Notes: generated by a model not told the origin, from the sequence alone. A stretch of 64,000 nucleotides of DNA from Eurosta solidaginis (GCF_040869045.1 NC_090319.1:384353601-384417600), one strand, 5' to 3'; counted from the stretch's first letter, positions 54,530 through 64,000 are shown. Numbers and translations are program-made.

Positions 54530-54772
54530 ACGTTTCTTAACAAGTTTTACTTACATTTTAGTTAAAATTCTGTTATAAATTAATAAAAAAATAAAAAGAA
54601 AATATTTTTCCGCCAACTAATTTGCAACTTAGAAAAACGGAACTACGATCGAAATGCAGAATACAAAAAATCAAACGATTCGAAGTTGGATCGAAAGAGA
54701 TTGGAACACAGAATACCAAAATTGTCAAATCGAAAAAATTCCAATCCAAGTCGAAATGCAGAATAGGACTGA
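54530..54772. repeat. Partial copy of the GCAGAATA element
   Basis: About 93% identical to 44835-45067 ('ttctgttataaattaataaa', 'acttagaaaaacggaactac', 'gaacacagaataccaaaatt'), with the same right end 'gaaatgcagaatagg'. The left part is missing. Confidence 0.8.
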
Positions 54773-54793
54773 GTTTCTAACTATCTATTAATA

Positions 54794-55503
54794 TTGATAA
54801 ATGTTGTTCGGTTACCTTCTGTAAAATTAGATCACCACTTCACACTTCGTATTCTATTTCTGATACTGTCCTTAGATCCAGTAAAAAAAATCAAAGACCT
54901 TGGTGTTGTATTTGACTCAAATTTTACATTTACTGAACATTTGAATTATGTCATACCTAAGGCGTATTCCTCGTTAGGGTTTATTCGGGGCAATAGCTCT
55001 GAATTTAAGGATCCATACACTAAAAAATTACTTTATAATACATTTGTAAAATCTAAATTGGAATATGCTTTCATAATCTGGAATCCGTTTTATGAAGTAC
55101 ATACTAATAGAATTGAAAAGGTTCAAAAAAGTTTTTAAAATTCGCCTTGTCCGGTTTTAAGTTTGATTTACCTATTCCATCTTATGTTTCTCATTGCAAA
55201 TTGATTAGTTTGCATACTCTTGCCAGTAGAAGACTGATTTCCGGTTTAGTATTTCTACATGATGTCGTAAATGGGGCTATAGACTGTCCATATTTATTAC
55301 ATTACATAAGACTTAATGTTCCAACACGATGTCTGCGTCATAATGATTTATTTGCAGTTGACCTTTGCAAAACAAAGTATGCTCAGAATGAACCTATTAT
55401 CAGAATATTAACTGAGTTTAACTTGCTATGTAGAGTAATACATTTAGATATATTTGCTAATCGTAATGAATTCAAACAAATACTATGCTTGTACTATTCA
55501 TAA
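54794..55503 (+). pseudogene. 5'-truncated LINE, C-terminal RT region
   Basis: Translation reads KKIKDLGVVFDSNFTFTEHL, PYTKKLLYNTFVKSKLEYA then, after a frameshift at about 55140, CKLISLHTLASRRLISGLVF, AIDCPYLLHYIRLNVPTRCL and a stop at 55503. It matches the C-terminal 230 residues of LINE C in block order and spacing but is clearly diverged. No catalytic RT motif is included. Confidence 0.82.
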
Positions 55504-55504
55504 A

Positions 55505-55860
55505 CTTTTTATACTCAGTTGAGCAGAGCTCACAGAGTATATTAACTTTGATTGGATAACTTTTGGTTGTACAGGTATAAAGGAATCGAGATAGATATAT
55601 ATCAAAATCATCAGTATCGAAAAAAATTTGATTGAGCCATGTCCGTCCGTCCGTTCGTTAACACGATAACTTGAGTAAATTTTGAGGTATCTTGATGAAA
55701 TTTGGTATGTAGGTTCCTGGGCACTCATCTCAGATCGCTATTTAAAACGAACGATATCGGACTATAACCACGCCCACTTTTTCGATATCGAAAATTTCGA
55801 AAAATCGAAAGTGCGATAATTCATTACCAAAAACGGATTCGGCCGAATACCGAATACCAT
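55505..55860 (+). repeat. Dispersed repeat (TTTTATACTC family), copy
   Basis: It starts 'tttttatactcagttgagca' directly after the LINE fragment and runs through 'ccgtccgtccgttcgttaac', 'ttgatgaaatttggtatgta' and 'aaccacgcccactttttcga'. Same family as 52085-52640. Non-coding. Confidence 0.8.
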
Positions 55861-55949
55861 ATCATGTAAAAAAGACGCTATATTACTCAAAATTATGTAC
55901 TTATTTCTAATTACAACACTTTAGTATTTAAAATTGATCAGTGGTAAGT

Positions 55950-56690
55950 TATGTTAGACAAAAATAAGCTTTTCATCATTTTTGGGTAGTAAACGATTAT
56001 GCTTTTCATCGTAAGGTCTCACTATACACGCTACTTCCAGGAGAAGAAAGATAAACTTTAGCAAACTTTTAAACTTTGCCACATCATTCTTATCCACGTC
56101 CTCCTCATCATTAGCATTTCGCATATTATCTGTAGCGACTTCCTCAAAGCAGTTCCAGAAACTGTCGTGTATTTCAGTAGTCCTATCATTTTCATTCAGG
56201 TTTATTTTCTTACAAATTGGAGAAGAATCGTCATCGGTACTATTTTCAGAGCTTCTAGAAGAATTTTTTGTCTTGCTCTTTCTGCTTGAACCAATCTTAG
56301 GAAACACGGTTTGAAGCGAGCATCCAAAAAAGCAGCAACCATATATTTGTTTTTTTCATCGAAGCTGAATCGCCTTTCAAACTCGCCTTGCAGTGAAGAT
56401 CTCATTGTTACTAAATTTGGTACTTTCTCAGCTGTCTCAGCTTTTCCCAGATATTTTAATAAATTTACTGCATGTGGAATCACCATAGATGCAACAGATA
56501 CCTGAGCTCGTTATTTTTGTAATCTCTTCGAATGGTTTGAGGAGTTTGATATATTGTTCCAATAGTTCCCATTGTCAGATTTATTAAAGTTTCATGATCT
56601 GTTATGTACAAGCAGGAAAACAGGTGTCCACTTGTCTTAATCCAGCTAACAAGCCCCGACAAGCATGTATTTCGAGCCGAATATTCCGAG
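55950..56690 (-). pseudogene. hAT (BED-finger type) transposase remnant
   Basis: The minus strand, in shifting frames, gives a TMGTIGTIYQTPQTIRRDYK piece, VIPHAVNLLKYLGKAETAEK, FERRFSFDEKNKYMVAAFLD and DARFKPCFLR, as in the late catalytic domain of hAT transposases. A broken C-terminal part reads YDEKHNRLLPKNDEKLIFV, the usual hAT C-terminus ('KRNRLLP'). Most of the dimerisation core between them is missing. 'ccgaatattcgg/ttcggccgaatacc' words on both sides (55835-55858 and 56690-56722) may be its terminal region. Confidence 0.65.
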
Positions 56691-56721
56691 CTTCGGCCGA
56701 CAGCGTTGCCGAATATTCGGT

Positions 56722-56758
<37 letters not shown>

Positions 56759-56834
56759 GCCAATTAAAAAAGAATCTTATAGGCTAATTATAAAAGTGTA
56801 AAGTAGTTAATAATGTATAATAATATAAATTACC

Positions 56835-59648
56835 TTACTTATAAAAAGTATTTAAAATACTCAGAAAGCCATCTTCCGAACAAGAAAAATCTATCTCACA
56901 AAATTTAGAAATTCTATTGAACTCAATTAAGGCTCTAGTAATTGGAGCATTCCGCGCATAAAGAGCCCTGAGAACACCAATATGAAAAAACTCAGAAGCA
57001 CGAAGAGCTCTAGCCGGTATATTAATGAAAATCCTCTCCAAGAGCACAGGGCAATCAACAACCCCACGTAACAAATCGAAAACGAACGACAACGATAAAA
57101 TTATCCTCCTGTCCTGCAATGATTTTAAGTTGATCAATAAGCAACGAGCTTTATAAGTCGGGACAGGATCCGAGAAGCGCAGACTGCGTAATGCAAAGCG
57201 TACGAATACTTTTTGGATTCGTTCAATTCTTGCAACATGGCAGGAATAATACGGAGACCAGATGAAACAAGCGTATTCAAGTTTGGATCGCACAAACGCA
57301 GAATATAAAAGCTTTAGCGTATACGGGTCACTGAAATCCAAGCTATGACGCCTAACAAAAGCTAGCATGGCATACGACTTAGCAATGCACACATTAATAT
57401 GACTTGAAAACGAAAACTTCGTGTCAAATATTACACCCAAGTCCTTAATTTCACTAACCCGCAACAGGGGCGAGTTTGATATTTGATACACGGTATCAAT
57501 CAAGTTGACACGCTTCGAAAAAGTTATTTGAAAGCACTTTTTTAGGTTAAGTGATAACCGATTATTATTACACCAGTTACTAAGTTTATCCAAAGCTTCT
57601 TGCAACAATACCGCATCATGAAGGCTATGAATAGGCAAGTATATCTTCAGGTCATCTGCATACAGCAAGAATCTTACTTTAGAGAAGCAAGAGCGAATAT
57701 CATTAATAAACATGACAAAAAACAGTGGACCCAGGATACTACCTTGTGGAACACCGGAGGAAGCAAGGAATGGACGAGACCTAACACCATCAACTACAAC
57801 CATGCAGCGACGCTTAAATAAGTAGGATTCAATCCAACTCAAAAATACTGAGTGAAAGCCCAAACAGGGTAACTTTTTTATCAAAATAACATGGGAAACC
57901 CGATCGAATGCCTTGGAAAAGTCAGTATACACAGCGTCAACCTGATATCCTGCCTGAAAAGCTGCAAGGCAGTCATCCGAGAAAATAGTCAGATTAGACA
58001 CAGTTGAACGTCCTGGAAAAAATCCATGCTGCTCAGGACACACAAAATTCTTTACACAGAAACGTAATTTATCTTGGATGATACATTCAAAGAGCTTCGC
58101 AATGGTGGACAGTTTTGAAATAGGCCTATAATTAGTAATATCATTTTTATTGCCGCTCTTGAAAATAGGTGTAATGAATGCTACTTTCCACGCATCAATA
58201 AAAGTACCTGTAGATAACGAATTATTAAAAATTAACAACAGTGGATAGACTAGGGAATCACATTGTTTAAACAGAATTGCAGAGAACCCATCGATATCGG
58301 TAATAGTCGACGTCTTAAGCCGAATAAGCCCATTAAGAACATCTTCCTTAGACAATACTACATTACCGAAGTCAATCGAAGCCTGAATATTAAAAGTAAT
58401 GTTATCATGATTGACAGAGTCAGAAGTGAAATTGTTCATAAAGTATTCAGCAAAAAGATTTGCAGCATCCTCCGGAGTATCGACAGCTTCTTCAGCAAGA
58501 AAAAGAGAGGACGGAATATTCGAAACTGATTTCTTCGAGTTGACAAAGTTCCAAAATGATTTTGGGTTAGATTTAAGATTTTCCTCAAAATTTAAAATAT
58601 AATTTCTGTGTAAGAATTTATCCAGACACGCGAATTTCTTATCATACTCTTTATACAAGTTGAAAAACGTTGGATTTTGAGTTCTTTTAAATTTACGGAA
58701 AAATTTATTTTTCAAATTCCGGAGTTTCATCAAGGCTCTATTATGCCAGGGCACCTTGTACTTCTTTTTGGAAGCCAAGGGAATGACATTTCTACAAATT
58801 TGCAGAACAGTAGACTTAAATATCTCAAACCTTTTAGTGGTATCAAGACTGCAAAACAAATTATCCCAATTTATTTCCAGCAAAAGATTGTTCAAGTTCG
58901 AAAAATCACATCTCTTAAAATTAAAAGAAAAATTAGAGCTGGTAGTACTCGCTTCGGCAAATTTATAAAACTCAAGATCAAGAACTAATGGAACATGATG
59001 CAAATCGGATTTTTTAATAGGAGAAATACATTCAAAAAGTGAAAAATTTAGATTATTAGATAAAAATATCAAATCCAAAGTACGACCTAGTCTGTTTGAA
59101 AAACGATTAATTTGTTTAATATCAATACTTAAAAAACTATCTATTAAATATATTTCACTGGAGCCAATGACCTCACATGCTATTAAAGCCGAGTTTGATA
59201 GAGTCTGTGACCATTTAACATTACCCAGATTAAAATCACCACCAACTTTGTTCAATGCCAGTGACGTAATATTATCGACATGTGCAGTGTATAAGTCGTA
59301 GCTACTATTGGGCGGTATATACGAAGTACAAACAAAAACAGTGTCTGATGAGCCTCGAATGCATACACATAGCTGGTCAAGTAGCGAACTATTATTTTCC
59401 AGTATGATTTCAGAAGCATGATGTTTGGAATGTACCGCAATGAGAACTCCACCACCTCGTGCACAACCAGTAAAGTTTGAATTTCTGTCTTTGCGAAAAA
59501 CATTGTATAACATAGGATCAAAATATTCCTCGCTGAAAAAGTTTTCATTTAGCCACGTCTCAATGAAGACAAAAACATCATATTCTTCATGGCAGCTAAA
59601 TAGCCGCACCAGCTGGGATTTTGTTCTAACACCAGCCATATTCTGCAT
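56835..59648 (-). CDS. LINE C ORF2: AP endonuclease and reverse transcriptase
   Basis: This 937-codon ORF supplies target nicking and reverse transcription. The endonuclease (1 to about 230) has QNMAGVRTKSQLVRLF, FIETWL (E30), GGGVLIAVHS (65-74), GGDFNLG (136-142) and SDLHHVPLVLDL near its end. RT (about 440-760) has AWKVAFITPIFKSGN, NYRPISKLSTIAKLFE, YTDFSKAFDRVSH (about 575), GVPQGSILGPLFFVMFINDI (about 632) and LLYADDLKIY with catalytic YADD at 663-666. The C-terminal region lacks a CCHC motif. The frame is open upstream of the ATG past the ORF1 stop, so reinitiation or readthrough is possible. Confidence 0.92.
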   Translation of the reverse strand: MQNMAGVRTKSQLVRLFSCHEEYDVFVFIETWLNENFFSEEYFDPMLYNVFRKDRNSNFTGCARGGGVLIAVHSKHHASEIILENNSSLLDQLCVCIRGSSDTVFVCTSYIPPNSSYDLYTAHVDNITSLALNKVGGDFNLGNVKWSQTLSNSALIACEVIGSSEIYLIDSFLSIDIKQINRFSNRLGRTLDLIFLSNNLNFSLFECISPIKKSDLHHVPLVLDLEFYKFAEASTTSSNFSFNFKRCDFSNLNNLLLEINWDNLFCSLDTTKRFEIFKSTVLQICRNVIPLASKKKYKVPWHNRALMKLRNLKNKFFRKFKRTQNPTFFNLYKEYDKKFACLDKFLHRNYILNFEENLKSNPKSFWNFVNSKKSVSNIPSSLFLAEEAVDTPEDAANLFAEYFMNNFTSDSVNHDNITFNIQASIDFGNVVLSKEDVLNGLIRLKTSTITDIDGFSAILFKQCDSLVYPLLLIFNNSLSTGTFIDAWKVAFITPIFKSGNKNDITNYRPISKLSTIAKLFECIIQDKLRFCVKNFVCPEQHGFFPGRSTVSNLTIFSDDCLAAFQAGYQVDAVYTDFSKAFDRVSHVILIKKLPCLGFHSVFLSWIESYLFKRRCMVVVDGVRSRPFLASSGVPQGSILGPLFFVMFINDIRSCFSKVRFLLYADDLKIYLPIHSLHDAVLLQEALDKLSNWCNNNRLSLNLKKCFQITFSKRVNLIDTVYQISNSPLLRVSEIKDLGVIFDTKFSFSSHINVCIAKSYAMLAFVRRHSLDFSDPYTLKLLYSAFVRSKLEYACFIWSPYYSCHVARIERIQKVFVRFALRSLRFSDPVPTYKARCLLINLKSLQDRRIILSLSFVFDLLRGVVDCPVLLERIFINIPARALRASEFFHIGVLRALYARNAPITRALIEFNRISKFCEIDFSCSEDGFLSILNTFYK

Positions 59649-59677
59649 ATATAATCTTAGGTGATTATTTCTTCCAT

Positions 59678-61003
59678 CTAACCCAACCGATTGCCGTCGG
59701 ACATCGGTTGGTTTTCGTCGTTTTTTGGCTTGAATTTAAATGGGCGCACAACAATATTTGCAGGCCATAGTTCAGGCCGCAACAGCATCGCATATGAGTT
59801 GGCATTAACGCCCAACTTGAAATTAAGGTGTCTCAAAGAGCTCGGATCCACACCTTTCTTGCTAAGACTACTGCAAATAATGGAGTTTTCTTCCATACCA
59901 GTATGTCTAGCAATATATTTTTTTACCTGGTCAGCTGTTGCTGAAGTAGAAAAGGGAGATATATGGAGCCATTTTCTTCTGACAACAGCTCGTAACTCAT
60001 TACTGGAGCTCGACCCAATAAATAAGGGTTTAATTAATTTCCGAGCGTTTGCATTTTTTGGGTGGCTAGCGTTGATATTTGCCCTGGAATCAGCATTGTT
60101 ACCAGAACCTTGCAACTGATTTGAATTTAAATCGCTTTGGGAAGAATTCGCTGTACTAGAACCAGAGGACTTATTTTTGCTTTTATTAGACCTCTTTTTT
60201 TTACGCACAGTGTTCCAATCACTTTGGTTATCAGCACCTGCAGATGGTTCATCTAAATTAGTTGCACTCATATTGGCTGGAAACACTGGCGCCGCAGTCG
60301 GAGTACCAGTAGCGGGAGTAGCAACATGAGGGGACGGCAGCATTTTCTCTTGGCCAGTAGAAGCAGAAGAAGAGGTATAAGAAGAGGAAGTATTAGTAAC
60401 TACACTAGTTGACAAAGCAGCAACGAAGGCGTATGGCATATTTGTTGTTGGAACAGAAGTATTGACTGCACTGAGTACACCATTACCATCAGACACAATT
60501 ATTTCCTTTCCACTAACCTTCTCTTTGGCCAAAGGGCCACTAACAATACCACGCACTTCACTGAATTCAGATAGCAAGTGCGACACAATCGATTTATTTT
60601 CAGCAAGCATAGAGCGCAATTCAATGATTTCAGTTTGAAGAGTCTCAACTTTATTGCGAAGGCATTCATTATCTTCTCTCACAGCATTAACCACACACAG
60701 AATATTAGAATTAAGAGCTTTAACTTCAGCGAGCTCATCGATCAACAACGCAAGAGATTGATTGTCAATGTTTTGGTTGCATTGGCGCTCATTACTTGCT
60801 GTATTATTTTTAAGCGGAGACCGAAGAGAACAACGGCGCACAGCTTTACACTCATCGCACAGAAATTGGGTATTTGAACTCAAAAGGTACTCTAAGTCAG
60901 TCTGTTGCATACCAACGCAATGCAGGTGGAAAAGCTTATTACAATTAGAGCACTGCACTTTGGCCTGAGCACGTTCCACTTTCGTCCCACAACGGCAAGT
61001 CAT
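59678..61003 (-). CDS. LINE C ORF1: PHD-like finger, coiled coil, C-terminal domain
   Basis: This 441-codon protein starts MTCRCGTKVERAQAKVQCSN, and C3/C5, C18/C21, H28/C29 and a later CDEC form a PHD-like zinc finger. A coiled coil (about 90-145, 'NKVETLQTEIIELRSML') follows, then a Ser/Thr/Ala-rich linker (about 165-270) and a basic KKKRSNKSKNKSSGSS stretch. The C-terminal domain, about 330-430 (KWLHISPFSTSATADQVKKY...LRPELWPANIVVRPFKFKP), is homologous to the end of LINE A ORF1. It is the LINE RNA-binding/chaperone protein by position. It ends 29 bases before the ORF2 ATG. Confidence 0.88.
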   Translation of the reverse strand: MTCRCGTKVERAQAKVQCSNCNKLFHLHCVGMQQTDLEYLLSSNTQFLCDECKAVRRCSLRSPLKNNTASNERQCNQNIDNQSLALLIDELAEVKALNSNILCVVNAVREDNECLRNKVETLQTEIIELRSMLAENKSIVSHLLSEFSEVRGIVSGPLAKEKVSGKEIIVSDGNGVLSAVNTSVPTTNMPYAFVAALSTSVVTNTSSSYTSSSASTGQEKMLPSPHVATPATGTPTAAPVFPANMSATNLDEPSAGADNQSDWNTVRKKKRSNKSKNKSSGSSTANSSQSDLNSNQLQGSGNNADSRANINASHPKNANARKLIKPLFIGSSSSNELRAVVRRKWLHISPFSTSATADQVKKYIARHTGMEENSIICSSLSKKGVDPSSLRHLNFKLGVNANSYAMLLRPELWPANIVVRPFKFKPKNDENQPMSDGNRLG

Positions 61004-61295
61004 ATTTAATTAAATAAATAGACAAATCCATGCACAACTGAATAGATATAATTACAAAATTGTTTGTTTTTATTTTTTTCTATACACTCTGCGATCACAA
61101 CGAACTATTCACATTATAAGAGTCAATATCTCAAACAGTTTATTATGCACCATGCATAAAAACATTGCAAAATTATTAGTTATTAAGACATAATTAGGGC
61201 GCGATTAAAAAACACGTCCTCTCCGAACAAACGACAGATTAATTCGGCCAATTCACTATTCGTGGCATCTCTACTTTACAGTATATAAGTAAATT

Positions 61296-63088
61296 ATGTC
61301 AACATTCAACTCCAGTAATGATATGGTGCAGCAAAATACAAAAATAAAAGAAAATTTCAAAATGGGCGTGGCTCCGCCCTTTTTCATTTAATTTGTCTAG
61401 AATTCTTTTAATGCCATAAGTCGAACAAAAATTTACCAATCCTTGTGAAATTTTGGTAGGGACATAGATTCTATGACAATAACTGAAAATGGGCGAAATC
61501 GGTTGAAGCAACGCCCAGTTTTTATACACAGTCGAACGTCTGTCCTTCCGCTTGGCCGTTAACACGATAACTTGAGCAAAAATCGATATATCTTAACTAA
61601 ACTTAGTTCACGTACTTATCTGAAGTCACTTTATCTTGGTATAAAATATGGCAGAAATCCGACTATGACCACGCCCACTTTTCCGATATCGAAAATTACG
61701 AAAAATGAAAAAATGCCATAATTCGGTACCAAATATGAAAAAAGAGATGAAACATGGTAATTGGATTGGTTTTTTGACGCAAAATATAATTTTAGAAAAA
61801 ACTTTGTAAAATGGGTGTGACACCTACCATATTAAATAGAAGAAAATGAAAAAGTTCTGCAGGGCGAAATAAAAAACCCTTGAAATCTTTGCAGGAATAC
61901 TGTTCGTGGTATTATATATATAAATAAATTAGCGGTATCCAACAGATGATGTTCTGGGTCACCCTGCTCCACATTTTGGTCGATATATGGAAAACACCTT
62001 CACATATACAACTACCACCACTCCCTTTTAAAATACTCATTAACACCTTTCGTTTGATACCCATATTGTACAAACGCATTCTAGAGTCACCCCTGGTCCA
62101 CCTTTATGGAGATATCTCGAAAAGGCGTCCACCTATAGAACTAAAGCCCATTCCCTTTTAAAATACTCATTAACACCTTTCATTTGATACCCATATCGTA
62201 CAAACAAATTCTAGAGTCACCCCTGGTCCACCTTTATGGCGATATCTCGAAAAGGCGTCCACCTATAGAACTAAGGTCCACGCTCTTTTAAAATACTACT
62301 TAACACCTTTCATTTGATACCCATATCGTACAAACAATTCTATAGTCACCCCTGGTCCACCTTTATGCCGATATCTCGAAAAGGCGTCCACCTATAGATC
62401 TAAGGCCCACTCACTTTTAAAATACTCATTAACACCCTTCATTTGATACCCATATCGTACAAACAAATTCTAGAGTTACCCCTGGTCCACCTTTATGGCG
62501 ATATCTCGAAAAGGCGTCCACCTATAGAACTAAGGCCCACTCACTTTTAAAATACTCATTATCACCTTTCGTTTGATACCCATATTGTACAAACGCATTC
62601 TAGAGTCAACCCTGGTCCACCTTTATAACGATATCCCGAAAAGGCGTCTACCTATAGAACTGATGCGCACTCCCTTTTAAAATACTCATTAACACCTTTC
62701 GTTTGATACCCATATTGTACAAACGCATTCTAGAGTCACCCCTGGTCCACCTTTATGGAGATATCTCGACAAGGCGTCCACCTATAGAACTAAGGTCCAC
62801 GCCCTTTTAAAATACTCATTAACACCCTTCATTTGATATCGGAGAAACAAATTCTAGTGTCAGCCCTGGTCCACCTTTATGGCGATATCCCTAAATGGCG
62901 TCCACCTATAGAACTATGGCCCACTGCCTCTTAAAATACTCTTTAATACCTTCCATTTGATACAAACATATTCCAGGGTTACCCTAGGTTCATTTTCCTT
63001 CATGGTGATTTTCCCTTATTTTGTCTCCATATCTCTCAACTGAGTATGTAATGTTCGGTTACACCCGAACTTAGCCTTCCTTACTTGT
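61296..63088 (+). repeat. Long dispersed repeat with minisatellite and hairpin end
   Basis: The left part (61360-61720) matches the TTTTATACTC family ('gttaacacgataacttgagc', 'gaccacgcccacttttccga'). The middle is a 130-bp array. The right end (63041-63088) is the same hairpin terminus as at 1084-1131. The two families listed separately elsewhere thus appear here as one long element of about 1.8 kb. Non-coding. Confidence 0.7.
61960..62985 (+). repeat. 130-bp minisatellite, about 8 units
   Basis: Units are marked by 'ccctggtccacctttatgg' near 62091, 62221, 62350, 62480, 62610, 62740 and 62865 (first and last units diverged). Each has 'gatatctcgaaaaggcgtcc', 'ttttaaaatactcattaaca' and 'ctttcatttgatacccatat'. 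Unit layout and several words match the Helitron array at 6440-7330. Confidence 0.92.
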
Positions 63089-63097
63089 TAATTATTA

Positions 63098-63145
63098 ATT
63101 CTTAGTCTGTAAGGTTTGTAAACCATTGACTTAAATAAATAAATA
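63098..63145 (+). mobile_element. LINE 3' end scrap
   Basis: 'ttcttagtctgtaaggtttg' followed by 'taaataaataaataaata' is a LINE 3' terminus with (TAAA)n tail, like 43157-43195. Only the last few dozen bases remain. Confidence 0.5.
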
Positions 63146-63181
63146 AATATATATATATATTAGACTGTGTCGATTTATTAA

Positions 63182-63541
63182 CCTATATCGCGCCATCGAT
63201 TTTTCGATAGGATTTGGGCTCAGGAAAAAAAGTTCCACTACGCATACCCAAAAAATTAATTTTTGAGCCTGAGCCTGAGATGAAATTTATTCAACGATTT
63301 TTTCGATTTGTTATGCATTTTTTCATTTTCAAGGCTCCAAATCATTTGTTATGTATTTTTTTCGTGTCAATTGGTAAATGCAGTTTTTTGAAAAAAAAGA
63401 TTTCTTTTATGGAGATTTAGAAGAATTTTGGTCGAAAAATCGATTTTTTTTGCAGGCTCAAAAATTATTTTTTGGGTATGCGTAGTGGAACTTTTTTTCC
63501 TGAGCCCAAATCCTATCGAAAAATCGATGGCGCGATATAGG
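63182..63541. mobile_element. TTAA-flanked fold-back MITE, 360 bp
   Basis: The ends CCTATATCGCGCCATCGATT and reverse complement form inverted repeats of about 90 bp, nearly perfect, including GGGCTCAGGAAAAAAAGTTC. TTAA flanks both sides (63178-63181 and 63542-63545). TTAA duplications are typical of piggyBac and Kolobok elements. No transposase. Confidence 0.85.
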
Positions 63542-63572
63542 TTAACTTTCATTCATATAAATCGGACTGAGG

Positions 63573-63573
<1 letters not shown>

Positions 63574-63610
<37 letters not shown>
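63574..63610. repeat. (TA)n microsatellite
   Basis: An uninterrupted TA run of about 18 units. A shorter one is at 42600-42620. Confidence 0.95.
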
Positions 63611-63612
<2 letters not shown>

Positions 63613-63754
63613 CACGTTTAAGTCTTTAAGTTGCACACTAGACTGGGTCGGGAAAAAGTTGCAAAAAACCGAACCTAAATTTTAGGCTGACGTTGATCCT
63701 TCCAAATGTTACGGTTTTTATTGCTACTTGGTTACAACCGATCTAAAATCTATG

Positions 63755-64000
63755 TAATTTTTTAACAGTTTTATTTAGCTTGACTTGATAGGCCGGGCGG
63801 CACGAATTTTGTAATTGAAATTTAAGTAACTTCCCGATAAGCTACAAGCTTGAAACTTCAGAACCCGATAACAATGCAATAATAAGAAAAAAAATTCGAT
63901 AGGTGGCGCATCGATCGAATTATTTCAAAAAATCGTATTTTTGGTCTTATTTGGTTCATATTTGGAACACAAAATACATACATGAATAGAAAGCGACCTA
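63755..64000 (-). repeat. Opposite-orientation copy of the repeat at 1-539
   Basis: The reverse complement matches about 160-535: 'taggtcgctttctattcatg', 'gtgttccaaatatg', the 'gataagctacaagcttgaaa' block and 'agctaaataaaac'. It continues beyond the window. A third, diverged copy of the end is at 45230-45320. Confidence 0.85.

Larger units (their letters stand above)
56723..61245 (-). mobile_element. LINE C: apparently intact two-ORF LINE
   Basis: Minus strand: 5' end near 61245 (by comparison with LINE A's start), 5' UTR, ORF1 61003-59678, ORF2 59648-56835, short 3' UTR, AAATA-type tail at 56723-56759. Both ORFs are uninterrupted, so this copy is the best candidate for a recently active element here. 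LINE A is a dead relative. AP endonuclease plus RT, Jockey/CR1 supergroup; exact clade not determined. Confidence 0.85.

Noticed and set aside
61960..62985. CRISPR-like regular repeats
   Set aside because: Units are contiguous 130-bp tandem copies without unique spacers in an animal genome; it is a minisatellite.
63214..63552. Short ORFs in the TTAA-flanked element
   Set aside because: They come from its inverted arms (complementary peptides on both strands) and are not genes.

Overview
The window is nuclear DNA of a higher fly. The evidence is an Argonaute3-type piRNA-pathway gene, a P-element-type inverted terminus, insect LINE, Helitron and SINE families, and very AT-rich intergenic sequence. 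Several repeats (a tRNA-like SINE at 18371, the repeats ending near 1130 and 63088, the (CAA)n-tailed LINE) look like families I associate with true fruit flies (Tephritidae). That family-level placement is inference from memory.

Only one complete host gene is evident: a single-exon AGO3 homologue (47766-50522, +). It has a splice acceptor just before its ATG, all four slicer catalytic residues and two polyadenylation signals. A second host gene may lie on the minus strand at about 9.0-15.0 kb, as a 5' UTR exon with a GTAAGT donor at 14354 and a short exon at 9031-9294 carrying a good Kozak ATG. That call is tentative.

The rest is a dense, nested transposon landscape. 1-8.3 kb: repeat copies, a 190-bp MITE with P-element-like ends and an 8-bp target duplication, an unrecognised ORF, and a 3-kb TA-flanked inverted-repeat element carrying a Helitron with a 128-bp minisatellite. 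15.2-20.7 kb: a dead RTE-like LINE, an inverted-repeat element, and two SINE copies sharing extra 3' flank. 20.9-24.2 kb: a deleted gypsy-type LTR retrotransposon (minus). 25.1-31.2 kb: two inverted-repeat elements and three pieces of one (CAA)n-tailed LINE family ('LINE D'), the longest with a decayed 2A-like motif and a missing endonuclease. 31.8-32.5 kb: a second Helitron copy. 33.0-42.2 kb: a nested stack in which 'LINE B' is split by a SINE-like repeat and 'LINE A', and LINE A's ORF1 carries two inverted MITE copies. 43-47.5 kb: more repeats.

50.7-64 kb: repeat copies, a hAT transposase remnant, and 'LINE C' (about 56723-61245, minus), whose two ORFs of 441 and 937 codons are both uninterrupted. 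A long repeat with a 130-bp minisatellite and a TTAA-flanked fold-back MITE follow. The window starts and ends in opposite-orientation copies of one repeat.

Functionally, AGO3 works with Aubergine in the piRNA ping-pong cycle that silences exactly this kind of element. All family assignments come from reading motifs and comparing the window with itself; no database search was run.
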